Assembly: GCA_947095585.1 (NCBI GenBank) | Contig: OX352763.1 | Location: 45,620,010 to 45,684,009, forward strand | Origin: Nephrocerus scutellatus | Taxonomy: Eukaryota; Arthropoda; Insecta; Diptera; Pipunculidae | Reading direction: 5' to 3' | Length of the DNA: 64,000 nucleotides | Position numbers and translations under genes: made by a program | The notes under the pieces: model-generated | Told to the model about the DNA's origin: nothing | Database searches by the model: none | Seen by the model: the letters and a program-made list of their open reading frames with translations, nothing else | Part shown: one piece after another, positions 31,222 to 43,865 of the stretch | How positions within the stretch are numbered: position 1 is the stretch's first letter | How the letters are laid out: the number at the start of each line of letters is the position of its first letter

Positions 31222-31784
31222 TTGCGTTTTAGGGAATATATTTGCATTAATTCGTCCACATTAAAAGGGATTAAATAATCCCGTAATCGCCTTGTTTAAA
31301 TCCGCATATGATTTCTTTGATCATTTCATAATATATTAATGCTGTTGTTAAATTATCCACTATATTTTTGCTAATGTAGAAAAACGAAAAACTTTTTTTT
31401 TGCTTAGTTTTCTTGCCGTTTGTTTTTTTGATTTGTGCATAATCGCATTTAAATCGTCGTACAAAACTAAAAGGCGAGAAATTTGAGAACAACTCGCTTC
31501 TCGCCAGCGAGTCTCTTTTTTTGCAAAAAAAAACACCAACAACAACAACGACAATATTTTTTGTATTCAACTGACAAATTAATGTCATATGTACTCATGT
31601 AAAAAGCGAATGAAATTGAGAAATAAAATTGGGAAAAAATTAATTGTAAGATAATTGACATAAAATTGAATAATACATGTGTGCAAAGTTTGAAAACTGC
31701 AGACAGCGAGTCGAAAGCGAGAAAAGGTGATTTTGCACAACGCGAGTTAATAATACTCGCTCTTTCTATCATTTTCGACATTAG

Positions 31785-31890
31785 CTGTATTTTATTTGCC
31801 GAGGATAAGGAATTACAACACAATTGCACTATCTTATTCCTTCTTTGGAATAAGAAAACCTGCTGTTTTGCTGGTTTCCAATTCTAATTA
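31785..31890. mobile_element. MITE family C, partial copy in the right arm
   Basis: TAGCTGTATTTTATTTGCCG, then CAATTGCACTATCTTATTCC and AACCTGCTGTTTTGCTGG, ending TTTCCAATTCTAATT. The right terminal repeat is missing. Confidence 0.75.
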
Positions 31891-32309
31891 CTCATGTTGA
31901 GAAGTGGGTTTCTTTGGCTTTAAGGTACTACACAGTAATTAATATTTGAAAATATTCCTGATAATGACATTAATATTACTCAATAGACGAGGTAATGAAT
32001 AATGAGACTAAGAAATTATGTGAAACCGGATTTTGTGAGTTCTCATTATTAATAAAAATGGCATTATTAATGACCGTGTAGTATGCCAATTTGGTAGACG
32101 ATAACTACTCGAGACCTGGTTTTTCAAATTCAGGCTGTCTGGCTGGCCAAATCTTGCGAGCTATTTTTAATCCTATTCCTTAAGCCCGATTTTACTCAAT
32201 CTTTGCATCCATCTGTATCTCCGATGACAACACTTTCTATAAATATTTTGTAGTAATCGGGCCGGGCCCAAGGCATTTAAATATCTTCAAAATTATTAAT
32301 TTTAAAAAT

Positions 32310-32390
32310 ATTCCACGCAACAGACCGTTGTGGTCCAAGGCCTAGCTTCTCGCGACCATTTGTGTTGGTCATATATATTTTTGCACACAT
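32310..32390 (-). mobile_element. SINE 3' fragment
   Basis: CACGCAACAGACCGTTGTGG and TTCTCGCGACCATTTGTGTT match the 3' end of the SINE in reverse. Confidence 0.65.
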
Positions 32391-32770
32391 TTGTATATCT
32401 GATTGGAGAATTTACATGAACATTTTAAGTTTAAGTTAAGTTTAAGTATTGGTTTTTAAATTAAATATAAATATAAAATTTGAAAATTCAATATTTATCT
32501 TTAAGGAATTAAATCATCCCGTAATCGTCTACTTTAAACCAAGCCGCATATGATTTCTTTTATAATTTTATAATATATTAATGCAATTATTAAATTATCT
32601 ATTATATTTTTGCTAAAGAGAAACCTAAGCTACTTTTTCGCTCAGTTTTCTCGCCTTTTATTTTGTTGATTTGTGCATATTCGCTTTTGAATCGTTGGAC
32701 AAAACTAAACGGCGAGAAATTTGAGAAAAACTGGCTTCTCGCCTTTTGTGCAAAATCCAGTTCTGGCTTC

Positions 32771-33540
32771 AACCCCATATTTAAAAGTAGTATATATACT
32801 TCTCTCATCTTGCAACTTCGGAAAATATGTTTTTTTTTTTTTTTTTTACAAAAGAGCACTTACTTGTTTGGCTAAACCTATTTAACGCCATTAATAAGTC
32901 ACCTCGCCAGCAAACTTATTTAAAAAAAGTCTCCACAATCAAATAAGTTAAGCCATACAAATAAGTTCTCGTTTGGAAAACAGCTTTAATATCGTTTTTT
33001 TGACAAAAATCAGGCGCTGGTTTGTTTTTCGGTTGTCAAGTTGTTCGTTTTCTCTACCAAACTAATCTACGGTAGATCAATAAATCCTCTCTACCAGTTC
33101 TGTTTATTTTGGGAGATTTACCTCTCTTTTCATTAACTACACAACACACATGCAATAAAACAATTGCTATATTGCTTTCAACAAAATGAGTTAGGTATTT
33201 TTTGTTGTTAACGGCTGATTAAAGCAACAGCAAAAACTAACCAATTTTTGGTAAATTTTTTGTTTCATATGTTTGCCAACTTATCCGTACTTAATATTTA
33301 AAAGTCGACTCTGGTGGTGAGAATTACAAATAAAAATTTGGTTAAATATTTCTTAACCAAAAAATTTTTTTGGTAACGCTAACCATTTTCTGGTCCATCC
33401 AATGTGTTTGTGTTGTAATTTTTATTTTTTTGTTGAAAGCAATATAGCAAATGTATACAAAAGATTCTCGTCTTTCGTGTTCGAATTGCCTGAGCAAAAA
33501 TCTGAACTCGAGCGCACATTTCTAAAAAAAAACAACATAA
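32771..33540. other. Spacer upstream of the G-beta gene
   Basis: No gene is recognised. A run of about 20 T lies near 32830. TTTGGTTAAATATTTCTTAA near 33340 resembles a stretch near 11250 in the LTR leader. Confidence 0.4.
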
Positions 33541-33672
33541 CAGCCGTATTTTATTGCCGAGGAACAACAACAATTGCACTGTCGAATTCCTTCTTTGGAA
33601 TTGTGAAAATCTGCTATTTGGCTGGTTTTGACATTCGAATTCCGATTTTGCGCTGCAATTAAAATGCAGCTA
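33541..33672. mobile_element. MITE family C copy
   Basis: AGCCGTATTTTATTGCCGAG at the left and CGCTGCAATTAAAATGCAGC at the right. The core is CACTGTCGAATTCCTTCTTT. It is nearly identical to 26993-27122. Confidence 0.8.
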
Positions 33673-34527
33673 ATATAGGTGTTGGCCGAGCTGTCAAAAA
33701 AGACATATTTCGTATAGAATTTTGTGTAGGCTCTCTCGCTTCTACATAGCCCTACTTAATGCTATTGTGTGTGGACAACAACGACGATACGACATACGGT
33801 TTGTAAGGAAATTTGCGAGCTGCGATTTGATATTTTTAAAAAATAAGTATTTTCGTGATGATTTAGTTTTCTTTGAAGCAAAGAAACAAAATTAAAATAT
33901 TCGTTATATTTTTCAAGGGTGTTGAGCAGAAAATATAGGTTGGGAGAGTTATTGCAATTTGTATAAATTAATTGAAAAACTGTCACGAAGTTCTTTAAAA
34001 TCATGAAATTGATTTTTTGTATCTCCTTTCTCACTCTCTTATTTCTTTATTCTCGTTTTTTTTGTATTTTCAAGTTTTTCATTAGTGGTGGTGAATATTG
34101 CAATTTTGGTGTACCAAAAAAAAGCGAAAGCAGGAAGAAAAGCGAAGAAAAATTTCTATGGTGTAAAAAATTTAATTTTAATTTTTTCTCTGCTTTGCCA
34201 ATTAATAACCACATAGATAAGAAGCAAAAAAAAAACGACGAACAATAATTTATCAACTTTTATCTAGAAAAGACCATTTATGTAAAGGAAATTTGATTAA
34301 AAATAGACGAAGACGTACAATAAAAAGCACAAAATAGTGGTTATTTTATAGGCACGAAAAAGATCGGCTAGTTAAAACCTAAGAAGGGGAAGACGATCAG
34401 CTTAAGAAGAAAAAAACATTCGTTGCCATACTACACCCATAGTCAGTGTATACACAATATCTGTAGATCATTTTCTGCATCAACATTTAGTTCTACCTTC
34501 GGTCGGCTATATTGAATAATTGGAAAA
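33673..34527 (+). promoter_or_regulatory. Probable promoter and 5' leader of the G-beta gene
   Basis: It is the only sequence between the last MITE and the start codon that is free of recognised repeats. It holds no long frame. I cannot place the transcription start or tell whether 5' leader introns exist. Confidence 0.35.
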
Positions 34528-35550
34528 ATGAATGAATTAGACAGCTTACGACAAGAGGCGGAGTCATTGAAAAATGCTATTCGCGATGCTCGAAAAGCTG
34601 CATGTGACACCAGTCTTGTACAAGCAGCTAGCAATTTGGAACCAATTGGTCGCATACAAATGCGTACACGGCGAACTCTGCGTGGTCACTTAGCCAAAAT
34701 ATACGCTATGCACTGGGGTAATGATTCTAGAAATCTGGTTTCGGCATCTCAAGATGGTAAGTTAATAGTTTGGGATTCGCATACAACCAACAAAGTTCAC
34801 GCCATACCATTGCGATCCTCGTGGGTGATGACATGTGCGTACGCACCATCTGGAAGCTATGTTGCTTGTGGAGGCCTCGATAATATGTGTTCAATCTATA
34901 ACTTAAAAACGCGTGAGGGCAATGTTCGCGTATCGCGTGAGCTACCTGGACATGGTGGATATTTATCCTGTTGTCGCTTTTTAGACGACAATCAGATTGT
35001 AACCAGCTCTGGCGATATGTCTTGCGGTCTTTGGGACATAGAAACTGGGCAGCAAGTGACTTCATTTCTTGGCCATACAGGAGATGTAATGGCACTATCG
35101 CTTGCACCACAATGTAAGACTTTTGTTTCAGGTGCATGTGATGCTTCAGCGAAGTTGTGGGACATACGTGAGGGTGTATGCAAACAAACTTTTCCCGGTC
35201 ACGAGTCCGACATTAATGCCGTGACATTCTTCCCCAATGGGCAGGCATTCGCTACTGGTTCCGATGATGCCACCTGCCGTCTCTTCGATATTCGTGCTGA
35301 CCAAGAGCTCGCAATGTATTCCCATGACAACATTATTTGTGGTATCACATCGGTCGCATTTTCGAAGAGTGGCCGTCTACTACTTGCCGGCTATGATGAT
35401 TTCAATTGTAACGTCTGGGACACAATGAAAGCCGAACGTTCGGGAATCTTGGCAGGACATGATAATCGAGTATCATGTTTGGGTGTCACTGAAAATGGTA
35501 TGGCTGTAGCAACGGGATCATGGGATTCGTTTTTGCGTGTGTGGAATTAA
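34528..35550 (+). CDS. Gbeta13F: G protein beta subunit (Gbeta13F type)
   Basis: It is a single uninterrupted frame of 340 residues, the exact length of animal G-beta 1-4 proteins. Residues 1-40 ([20 protein letters not shown] onward) form the N-terminal coiled coil that binds G-gamma. Seven WD repeats follow, starting with [14 protein letters not shown] and ending with the terminal [10 protein letters not shown]. Typical repeat ends include [43 protein letters not shown] and CNVWDTM. It acts at the plasma membrane as the beta-gamma partner of G-alpha. In flies this subunit serves in neuroblast asymmetric division and gastrulation signalling (family knowledge). The start ATG follows GGAAAA; no other in-frame ATG lies just upstream. 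The coding part shows no decay, unlike the surroundings. Confidence 0.98.
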   Translation: MNELDSLRQEAESLKNAIRDARKAACDTSLVQAASNLEPIGRIQMRTRRTLRGHLAKIYAMHWGNDSRNLVSASQDGKLIVWDSHTTNKVHAIPLRSSWVMTCAYAPSGSYVACGGLDNMCSIYNLKTREGNVRVSRELPGHGGYLSCCRFLDDNQIVTSSGDMSCGLWDIETGQQVTSFLGHTGDVMALSLAPQCKTFVSGACDASAKLWDIREGVCKQTFPGHESDINAVTFFPNGQAFATGSDDATCRLFDIRADQELAMYSHDNIICGITSVAFSKSGRLLLAGYDDFNCNVWDTMKAERSGILAGHDNRVSCLGVTENGMAVATGSWDSFLRVWN

Positions 35551-35692
35551 ATGTAGCGCTAGAAACTGCGTACACATAAAACAGCCAGCCCGTCACACAA
35601 ACACTCGGTACGCGCGCACACACACATACACAATTTATATATACATTACATTATTATAAAAAAATTATATAAAATTATAAATCAGAAGATGA

Positions 35693-35727
<35 letters not shown>

Positions 35728-38129
35728 AAATAAATAACGATTAAAAACAAGCATTTACTACAAAAAATTAAATAATTAAAAGAAGAAAAAACTACCAAAA
35801 ACCACATTTATAAAAATTTTCTTATAATAATTAAGCTTATAATTTATACAAAATAAAATAATAAAAAAAAAATTTTATATGGCCATATAAGCTATACATA
35901 AAGTTATCTCAACTAAAGTAAATGCAATGATTTAAATTAATGTAAAACAAACAAAGATCGTAAATAATAATTTATAATAAATAATATATTTAAGAAAACT
36001 GCAGAAGATGGATATACTGTGAAACACATACATTTAGAAGAAAATTACATTTTTTGTCTCACGAGAAGAATAATTAAACATAATGCAAAAACATTTTTTT
36101 ATATATTAATATACAGCAACTACTACAAAAAACTACTTAAAAGAGAAACAAGTAAAGGCACAACTAATCATATACAAAAATACAATTAAGGGGAATTATT
36201 TTGTACAAATTATTTTTTAAAAAGTTTTGTCTAGTTCTGATAATTTGTTCCATCATAAGTTTCATGTTTCGTTTGTACTCTCAGCATTATGTTTATCAAG
36301 TTTATATAAAATAAATGTTTCATTAAGCTCTGTCAGAACAAAATGGCTTATTTAATTTTATTAAAAAAGTCGAAAAACCTGCAGACAAAAAAAGTCAAGT
36401 AAAATTAAAATTTTTAAATAAGAGTTATTGCTGTGCTATTTAAATTTTTGGCAAATCAAATGAGCGAATTGTTTTTCAAAATATTGGTTAAAGCGGTATA
36501 TGGCGCGCTGAAATACATCAACGATGCGATTTCATTCTTCAAACTCGCTTGCAATATAAGCTAGTCAGTGAATATTTGGTTACATATATTGATATTAAAA
36601 AAATCAATTCGCAATACATTATAAAATCTATATTCAAAACACGAACGACAATTCAAATAAAACATTTCTTAGCAATGTAAAAAAATGTTTTACATGCTTT
36701 TTTCACTTCTGTAGTCAGCTTATTTTTGTATTTAAATTTTCATTCCATTTAGTCGCACGTTTATTCATAGTACATATAAACACAAAACATGTTTGTTTTT
36801 CTTTTCGATTGTTAATTTTCAGAGTTCTGCTTGATCGCTTATTTATGAAATTCGTGTATATTATCAAGCATACAAACACAGACTCATCAACAACATCAAA
36901 ACCAGGTACACAGACACGCACTACTCCACCAACTTCAAATTTACAGATTTCTTACCAAATGTACACAGCAACACGAATATTTAAAAAATAACATAATGTA
37001 TAAAACATTTCGTTTAAGCGACTACCTAATTAATGTAAAAAGAAAACAACTGAAAAAATTAAATTATAGGTAAAGAAAACAAAACCATTATGGATTCTAT
37101 ATTTATTTCTACTTTTTCTATAAATTATTAACAAAAATACAAGTAAATAGTATTATGATATAAAAAGTAATTGTAATTGTTTAGAAGCACAAAATTAAGT
37201 AAAGAAACTTAAAGAAAAATCGCTAACAAGAAATCGCAGTAACACAAAAAATATGATATAAAGAAACATTAAGTCATAACATTCAATTTATTATAATTAC
37301 TACATTTAATGAACCAAACAAAAAACATACATCTTGAATAGTAATAAAAATTAAAAAAAAAAACAAAAATAATAGCATATATATATATATATATATTATA
37401 TGTTTACCAAAAAACAATGGGAACTTAATAAAACTCCAAGAATTTGGAAGTATTGACGTTGTTTTTGTTGTACTCGTACATATTTCAGTGAGAAAATCCA
37501 GAATAAAGCGCAAATTTTTGTCCTTTGCATTCACAACTTAAATAGTTATAATTTAAATCGGAACAAATAATATGCAATTATATTATTTTATTAAATGTAG
37601 AGTGAAAATCTAGTAGTTTTTTGTAATGAAAATACCATCGATGACATTTAAAACTCAAGCAATAATAAATAAATGTATTTTCTTCTCTTCACACAAATGG
37701 TTTTGCATTGCTTTATACCTTGTTATGTTTTTAAATTTTTCCTTAAACACAATTTTACAGTATTTTTTATTTATAACTTTTCTTCTGACTTACATTCGTT
37801 TCTGGTAAAACACTAAAAAATACAGTTGCAGGAGAACATTAAAACCCAAAGCAAACTATAAAAAACAAATGAAACATAATTCTATTCTTTTCTAGGAAGA
37901 CATCCTATAAATTGTAAGATTCTGGTGTGTTTTTTGAAACAGTTGCATATAAAAAGTATGTTGTACAAGAATAAAACCAGTAAAAAATAAAATCCGTTTT
38001 TCATTCAAATCGTTGCAAAATAACAAAATTTTGTGAATAAATCTACCTAATTCATAGTTAAACTTCGCGTAAGTATTAGCGGTTTATTAAAAACATTAGG
38101 TTCTAGGCCGATTCTACTAGAAACTAGAG
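35551..38129 (+). other. AT-rich 3' region of the G-beta gene, no other gene
   Basis: It begins with the 3' untranslated sequence. It holds an AT dinucleotide run at about 35697-35722 and another at about 37376-37396, with many AATAAA-like signals (for example near 36308). I see no transposon domain and no gene in these 2.5 kb. This suggests that much of it is transcribed 3' UTR, which is inference. Confidence 0.5.
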
Positions 38130-40873
38130 GAATTCCACACAACTTGTACATTTTAACCCTTTATGATCAAATCGCGCGATTGATAAATGCATTCTTAAGC
38201 GATTTATTGATAATTAAATCAGATATAAATTGCAATTGTACAGCCCGGTACGGCAAGTTATCCTTCGGGAACTCATATCTTGATTTGTGTATTGCAGATG
38301 TGCGACTGCAAATAGAAAGGTTCACGACAATAAGATCCCGATATTGCCGTATGATAGCGACCATAATGCAATATTAATTGTAGCTTCGTTTGCTGACAAA
38401 TCTCCACTGGCCCTTGAAGCTCAACCAGAATTTCATAAAATAAATTTTAGGAAGACCAATTGGAGCAGATTTTAAAAAACGGGCCTCACTGGAATACAAA
38501 GATTTATTTTCCTCTTCGGAAGTTCCTAATAACAGGAATATAACAAATGAGAAATGTAATCTCTGTATCGAAAGACTGAATTCGGTAATCCTGGCTAGTG
38601 TGGATGCGTCAGTCCCGAAAGTTAATAGAAAAAACTCTACCGGATGTTATGTAAACCGTAATATACGCACACTTCAGAACTATAAAAGTTTCTTGATCAA
38701 GCAGATCAGAAGGATGCAACGACAGTTTCTTAATGTTCCTGGAAAAGGGGAGTTTATAAGACTGAAATCACTCTTGAAAAATGTGAAAACTTTGTTGGAA
38801 CAACAATTTCGGAACAGTGCTAATAGCTACTGGCGGAAGCGCGCAGAAAACATTTTAAGATCAGACTCGCGAAATATGTTTAATAACATAAATCTAACCT
38901 TGGGCTAAAGTGCGTTTTAGGGACGGCTTTCGGACCCCCCATCTGAAAGCCCTTATTGAGCAGACCTCGAAAACAGCAATCTTGTTTCTCGGAAATTCCC
39001 CCTCAATGAGAGAGGGGGTGTTAAAGTTTTGAGCACTTTTTTGAAAAATGAATTTTTCTAAGTGGTTTGATGGATGCTATGGGGTTAATTGGTATCATAT
39101 AAAAGGCAATAAAAATACCTTCCGTCCTATAATTTTCACCTTTAATTGGATATCAATCTCAATCATATGATATTTGACTCAAATATATAAAAAACCACAT
39201 AAACCAGGTACAACTTGATAAAACTTCCGTTTTAGCTGGTGCACGCTCATAACAAAAGTATGGCTGTGTAGAAGTAATCTTCACCTTTCAGTTGATACCA
39301 ATATTTAGGCCCGCCCACTGGCATTTGGATGATAAGAGAAACACTACTGCTTGCCTAGTGGATATCAAAAAAGCCTTCGACACGGTTTGGACCGACGCGT
39401 TAATTTATAAAATTATTAGATATGAGCTCCCACATCATTTAATAAAAATGATTATATCAATGATATACGAAAGGGAATTTGTGGTAACGGATAGAGAAAA
39501 TGCGACAGATAAAATATTTAATATTGCTAACGGTCTGCCGCAGGGCACTATTTTTCAACATATATATTTCTGAAGTACTGAAGGACGTGGACGAGTCTAT
39601 AGCATACGCTGACGACATTATACTGTACGCACACGGATCAAGAATCGAAGAGATTCAAAGAAAGCTCCAAGACAAATTCGCCGAGTTTCAGGCATATTGT
39701 GAAACATTGTGAAATGCGAAGTTATCCTGTTTCGGCCCCCTCTAAGGCGCGGAAATCACGATCTGCGTCGGAATTTGAGGAACCTACAACTGACTGGTGC
39801 AAATGGTTTTAGCATGCCAACAAAGACTGTCGAATATATTTGGGTGTCTATTTAGAGAAGTTTCTGTAATATAATGGACACGTAAATATCGCATTAGAAA
39901 AAGCAAGAGCCGCATTCATGTCACTAAAAAAGCTTTTCTATTCACGCTGTCTTCGAAGTGATGTTAAGATCATCTGCTACCAGGCGTTCGTTAGACCAAT
40001 TTTGACTTATGCGTGTCCAATATGGTGGAATATAAGTCCATCATATATGGAAAAAATCCGCGCTTTTGAGAGGAAATGCCTTAGAGCATGTATGCGTATG
40101 TATAAAAACGAACGGTCCAACTACAGGCATTATATATCAAACAAAAAACTTCTGGATGCGTCTGGATTGTCAAGAATTGACAACGTCATTCTTGATATTA
40201 GAAACAATTTCGCTCGGTCAGCGGACATAGAAAACGACCTTATTTCGGGAGCATTCTATCCAAACCCTCAGTACTTCAGAAATACATTAATGAGCGGAAA
40301 TATTCCACCTGTATCTGGTTGCAATGGGCTATCTATCAGACTCGCGTAACGTACCGATAATCTACCATATTGCTAGAAGGGCAAACGAAAAAACAATCCG
40401 GCATGCTCCTAATATTGATCAAAATGAAAATGCGTCCTGGAGATACTGCAGTTACATACCTGAGAAAGTCCGAACAAACAATGAATGTTTAAACCCAATC
40501 AAATACTGGTGGCTCGACTGGAAAGTGGCCGACATCCAGCCCTAGAAGAAGTAATATTAGGGATTTTTTTTTTTTAATTTTCATTGTTAAGTTGTTTTAA
40601 GTAGTATTATTTAGTATTAAGAAAAAAAGAGATATAGAGAAATATTTGTTTCCTTTTTGTTTCTCATATTAACATTTATACTTTAATTTCAATAATTAAA
40701 AAAATTATCAAAAAATATTGTTAGATAAAACCCAACAAAAATAGTATTAAGAATGTATATATGGTCATTTTTATAGATTATCTTTATAGACTTTAAGGTT
40801 ATTTTTCTTCATTTATATAACAAAAAAATATATATTAGGGATTAAACAAATAAATAAATTTGACAAAAAAAAA
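38130..40873 (+). pseudogene. LINE (LOA-like), endonuclease end to RT, interrupted
   Basis: The endonuclease end reads YLDLCIADVRL, then KVHDNKIPILPYDSDHNAIL. The RT has LVDIKKAFDTVW (motif A, 39358), NGLPQGT (motif B), YADDIILYAHGS (motif C, 39603) and the C-terminal YQAFVRPILTYACPIWW, FYPNPQYF and NVPIIYHIARRA. The tail ends in TTTGAC followed by a run of A at about 40863-40873. It is broken by an F-family insertion at 38913-39305 and several frame shifts. I place it in the LOA group from the C-terminal pattern, with moderate certainty. The 5' part is missing. Confidence 0.82.
38913..39305 (+). repeat. F-family repeat inserted in the LINE
   Basis: It has GTTTTAGGGACGGC, AAGCCCTTATTGAGCAGACC, GTTAAAGTTTTGAGCAC, AAGTGGTTTGATGGATGC, AAAAATACCTTCCGTCC and ATGGCTGTGTAGAAG. 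The RT frame stops at its left edge and resumes at its right edge (HLDDKRNTTACLVDIKKAF). Confidence 0.78.
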
Positions 40874-41204
40874 ACATTCGTACTTCTCGGCAAAGTTTTC
40901 AATGTTGTGTCTTTTGTGGGAGTTAAAAGATAAAATGTAACCATGACCATGGCTTAAAGAAAAATGAGGTACTTAATGCCTGTGCTCGGCTTGATAAAAT
41001 ATATAAATTTTGTTACCACTCAATTAATGTTTGTCATTATTATTACTAAAGTATATTTATTATTTTATTAAATAATAAGTCGTTTTCAATGAGTTAAAAA
41101 ACACTTTATTATTGTAAGTGAAACTACGTTATCGGCGGTGAGGAGAATATTTAGTACGGTATCAAAAATAATTTTGTGTTACGGTTTTGTGTTGCGATTT
41201 TGTT

Positions 41205-41690
41205 ACATTTTAAAATTCTTGTAAGTAAATCATTTTTCAAGCGATTTTTATGATTTACGCAGGACTATAAAACATGTTCCTATGGAAATTCTGCGATACG
41301 GTCATTAGGGACTAGAATTTCGGGAAATAAGCCGTTTCTCCAGATATTTCTATGGAATTTGGTATCTAGGCCTAAGGTGCGACTATAAGACTTGTTCCTA
41401 GGGAAATTCTGGGATACGGTCATTAGGGACTGGAATTTCGGGAACAGACATTTCTCATGCGATTTCTATGAAATTCGAAATGCAGGACTAATATGGGACT
41501 ATAAAACTAATTCCTATTGAAATTTCGGGAAATAAAGCATTTCTCAAGCGATTTATATGAAACTCGTTATGTAGGACTAAGATGCGACTATAAGCCATTT
41601 CTCATGCGATTTCTATGAAATTCGGTATGTAGGACTAAAATGCGACTAAAAGACTTGTTCTTTGGAAATTCTGGGATACGGTGGTCAAGA
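41205..41690. repeat. Tandem repeat of about 120 bp, four to five units
   Basis: Units contain GGGACTATAAAAC-type starts, TTGTTCCTAGGGAAATTC, TGGGATACGGTCATTAGGG, ATTTCGGGAAATAA, CATTTCTCATGCGATTTC and TATGAAATTCGGTATGTAGG. Some units are shortened. Confidence 0.82.
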
Positions 41691-41944
41691 CGTACACCAG
41701 TCGGGTGTTTAATTAAAACGAGTGCCGTTTGGTACTTTCAACTATTTTATTTCACAAGCGAACATAGCGAGTGTGAGCGTCAGATTGACTCATATAGTTG
41801 ATGACAGATCAATACCAAAGACCGATTTCTCATCAATCGTTCACTTCCGCCTAAAGATTAAGATAAGATCATTAAACATCAGTTTCTTCCATAATTAAAA
41901 TATTCTGCTTCGAATATTGTGATCTTTATCTTTTATATTTGTCT
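41691..41944. other. Possible LTR fragment
   Basis: CACCAGTCGGGTGTTTAATT resembles the end of the BEL LTR at 45486-45820 (GCCAGTCGGGCGTTTTATT). No more can be said. Confidence 0.3.
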
Positions 41945-43640
41945 TATTTGAATTTTCTTTACAAAGCTGCTTGAAAAACCTCTTTCGAATATGTTTTACA
42001 AAGCAAACCCTACAGAGGAAAACCGAACAAGTTTCAAACGACCCAGAAATGATTGCAATGCTCTTCTTCGGAGAGTCAAATTCGCCTATGACCAAAAATT
42101 GAGGCAAAAAATACTACAATGTCCCAAAGGTATTAACATTTTTTGGTCATTCGCGAAAAGAATCAAAAATACAGCCTCGTCGTCCATTCTAACGCTCATT
42201 TATAATGAAACTCCAGTTGTCAAATCTAAAGACAAAGCCAATCTGTTTGCTGCACATTTTGCAGCTAGCTCCACGCTTCCAGATTGTGCATTAATGCTGC
42301 CTGCACCCCCGAGTATTGAACACTCTATGGGACAGATCTTCATTCGTACTCGTGCAGTTGCTAGAGTTTTAAACGATCTTAACATTCACAAATCTGCTGG
42401 GCCAGATGGTATTTCCCCATTAGTTCTTAAGAGGTGTTCTTCCAAGCTGGCATTACCATTGCGTAAGCTTTTCCATCTATCCTATTCTTCTGGACTCTTA
42501 CCGAGAAGTTGGAAAACAGCCTTTGTCCAGCCCATACCCAAAAAAGGTGAGCCGTCGTCTCCTTCTTCGTACCGACCCATAGCACTTACATCCATTCTTT
42601 CCAAGGTCATGGAAACGCTGATCAATTTTCAGCTCATGAAATATCTTGAAACCAATGAAATCCTTAGTGACCGGCAGTACGGATTTCTTGGGCAACGTTC
42701 CACTGGTGATTTGATGGTATATCTCACCGAACAGTGGAACCGGTCTTTGCATCAATTTGGTGAAAGCAAAGCTGTTGCACTCGATATTTCCAAAGCATTT
42801 GACAGAGTTTGGCATCAAGCTCTTTTGTCAAAAATGCGTGCTTATGGTGCCGATGATAAACTGCTTCATTGGTTTAGAAGCTATCTTTTGGACCCCTCAA
42901 TTCAAGTTGTTTTGGACGTTTTCAAGTCTGAAATACATCACATAAATGCTGGCGTTCCCCAGAGCTCTGTTCTGTCCCCGACACTCTTTCTCATTTTTAT
43001 TTATGATCCCTTATCTGTGACTTCTAATCCAATTCACTCTTTCGCTGACGACAGCACTCTCAGCTTCTCATATAAGTTTCAGGAACGTCCCTCCACTTCT
43101 CATGTGGAAGTCAAACCACTACGTATGTTAAGCACGTTAAATTCTGACCTAGACAGCATAATAAAATGGGGAGAAAACAATCGAGTAGAATTTAACGCTT
43201 CCAAGCCCCAATGCTGTCTCCTGTCGTTTAAGCGAATCCCAAATCACATGTCATTATCCACGAATAGCACTTGCATCGAGAAAACTGAAAATCTCGCAAT
43301 TATCGGTATGTGCGTTAACGACAACCTTCGTCGTAATGATCACATATTTACCGTCGCCAAAAATGCCGCGAAATGTTTAGGTTTTCTATCCCAGTGCAAG
43401 AACTATTTCACTCCCTCTGATTTGGCTACTATCTTCAAGGCTCGTTCTTTGTACGTACGTTCTTTAGCCGTACAACACGTATGTGGAATGCTCTGCCAAG
43501 CTCTGCCTTCCACATCACTATTATTACACAGGCATTCAAGACACAAGCTCATAGACATCTCCTCTCTTCTTCTCCTTTTCCTTAACGCCCACGCTGTGCC
43601 AAGCATATAGCCGAACATAATAAGAGTGCGAACCCCTTTT
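41945..43640 (+). pseudogene. 5'-truncated LINE with long RT frame
   Basis: The open frame 41991-43610 (539 codons) covers the RT domain: KSAGPDGISPLVLKRCSS, VQPIPKKGEPSSPSSYRP, VALDISKAFDRVW (motif A), NAGVPQSSVLSPTLF (motif B, with a Ser where Gly is usual) and FADDSTLSF (motif C). At about 43440 the sequence jumps from DLATIFKA directly to the far C-terminus. The copy at 3-482 has about 315 bp between those points, so an internal deletion removed most of the C-terminal domain and shifted the frame. The endonuclease part and any ORF1 are missing. Confidence 0.88.
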
Positions 43641-43865
43641 GGCGTGCGCAAATTATAAATAAAAAATGTTACATCCGCCTGTATATACATTCGCTTTCAA
43701 ATTCTATCAAGTATGATATTCGTTTAGATAGAATGGAAATTATATTGCCCGTCAGATGGAAGGCATTGATTGCTTTCCATCGCGTATGAATTTGACATTT
43801 CACTGTTTTTAAAATGTCGGAAAGTAAAACATATGAAAAGAAGAATGAATGGGTAATCAATTAAA

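Larger units (their letters stand above)
29869..32770. mobile_element. Foldback-type element, arms about 0.9-1.1 kb
   Basis: The left arm (about 29869-30810) is repeated in reverse in the right arm (about 31660-32770). Matching landmarks are GATTACGGGATGATTTAATT (30032; reverse at 32510), CGTCTACCAAATTGGCA (30318; reverse near 32090), ATTAATGTCATTATCAG (30597; reverse near 31965), CCTTAAAGCCAAAGAAA (30647; reverse near 31910) and TTAACTCGCG (30713; reverse near 31745). Each arm holds a MITE of family C at a different place. The middle contains a SINE in reverse and a third copy of the arm-end sequence (31262-31520). It has no coding frame of note. The identity of the arms is moderate, so it is old. 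Confidence 0.8.

Noticed and set aside
34727..35137. 136-codon minus-strand frame inside the G-beta gene
   Set aside because: It is the shadow of a strongly conserved coding sequence on the other strand.
35697..35722. TA run as a TATA promoter
   Set aside because: It is a plain AT dinucleotide microsatellite in the 3' region of the G-beta gene.
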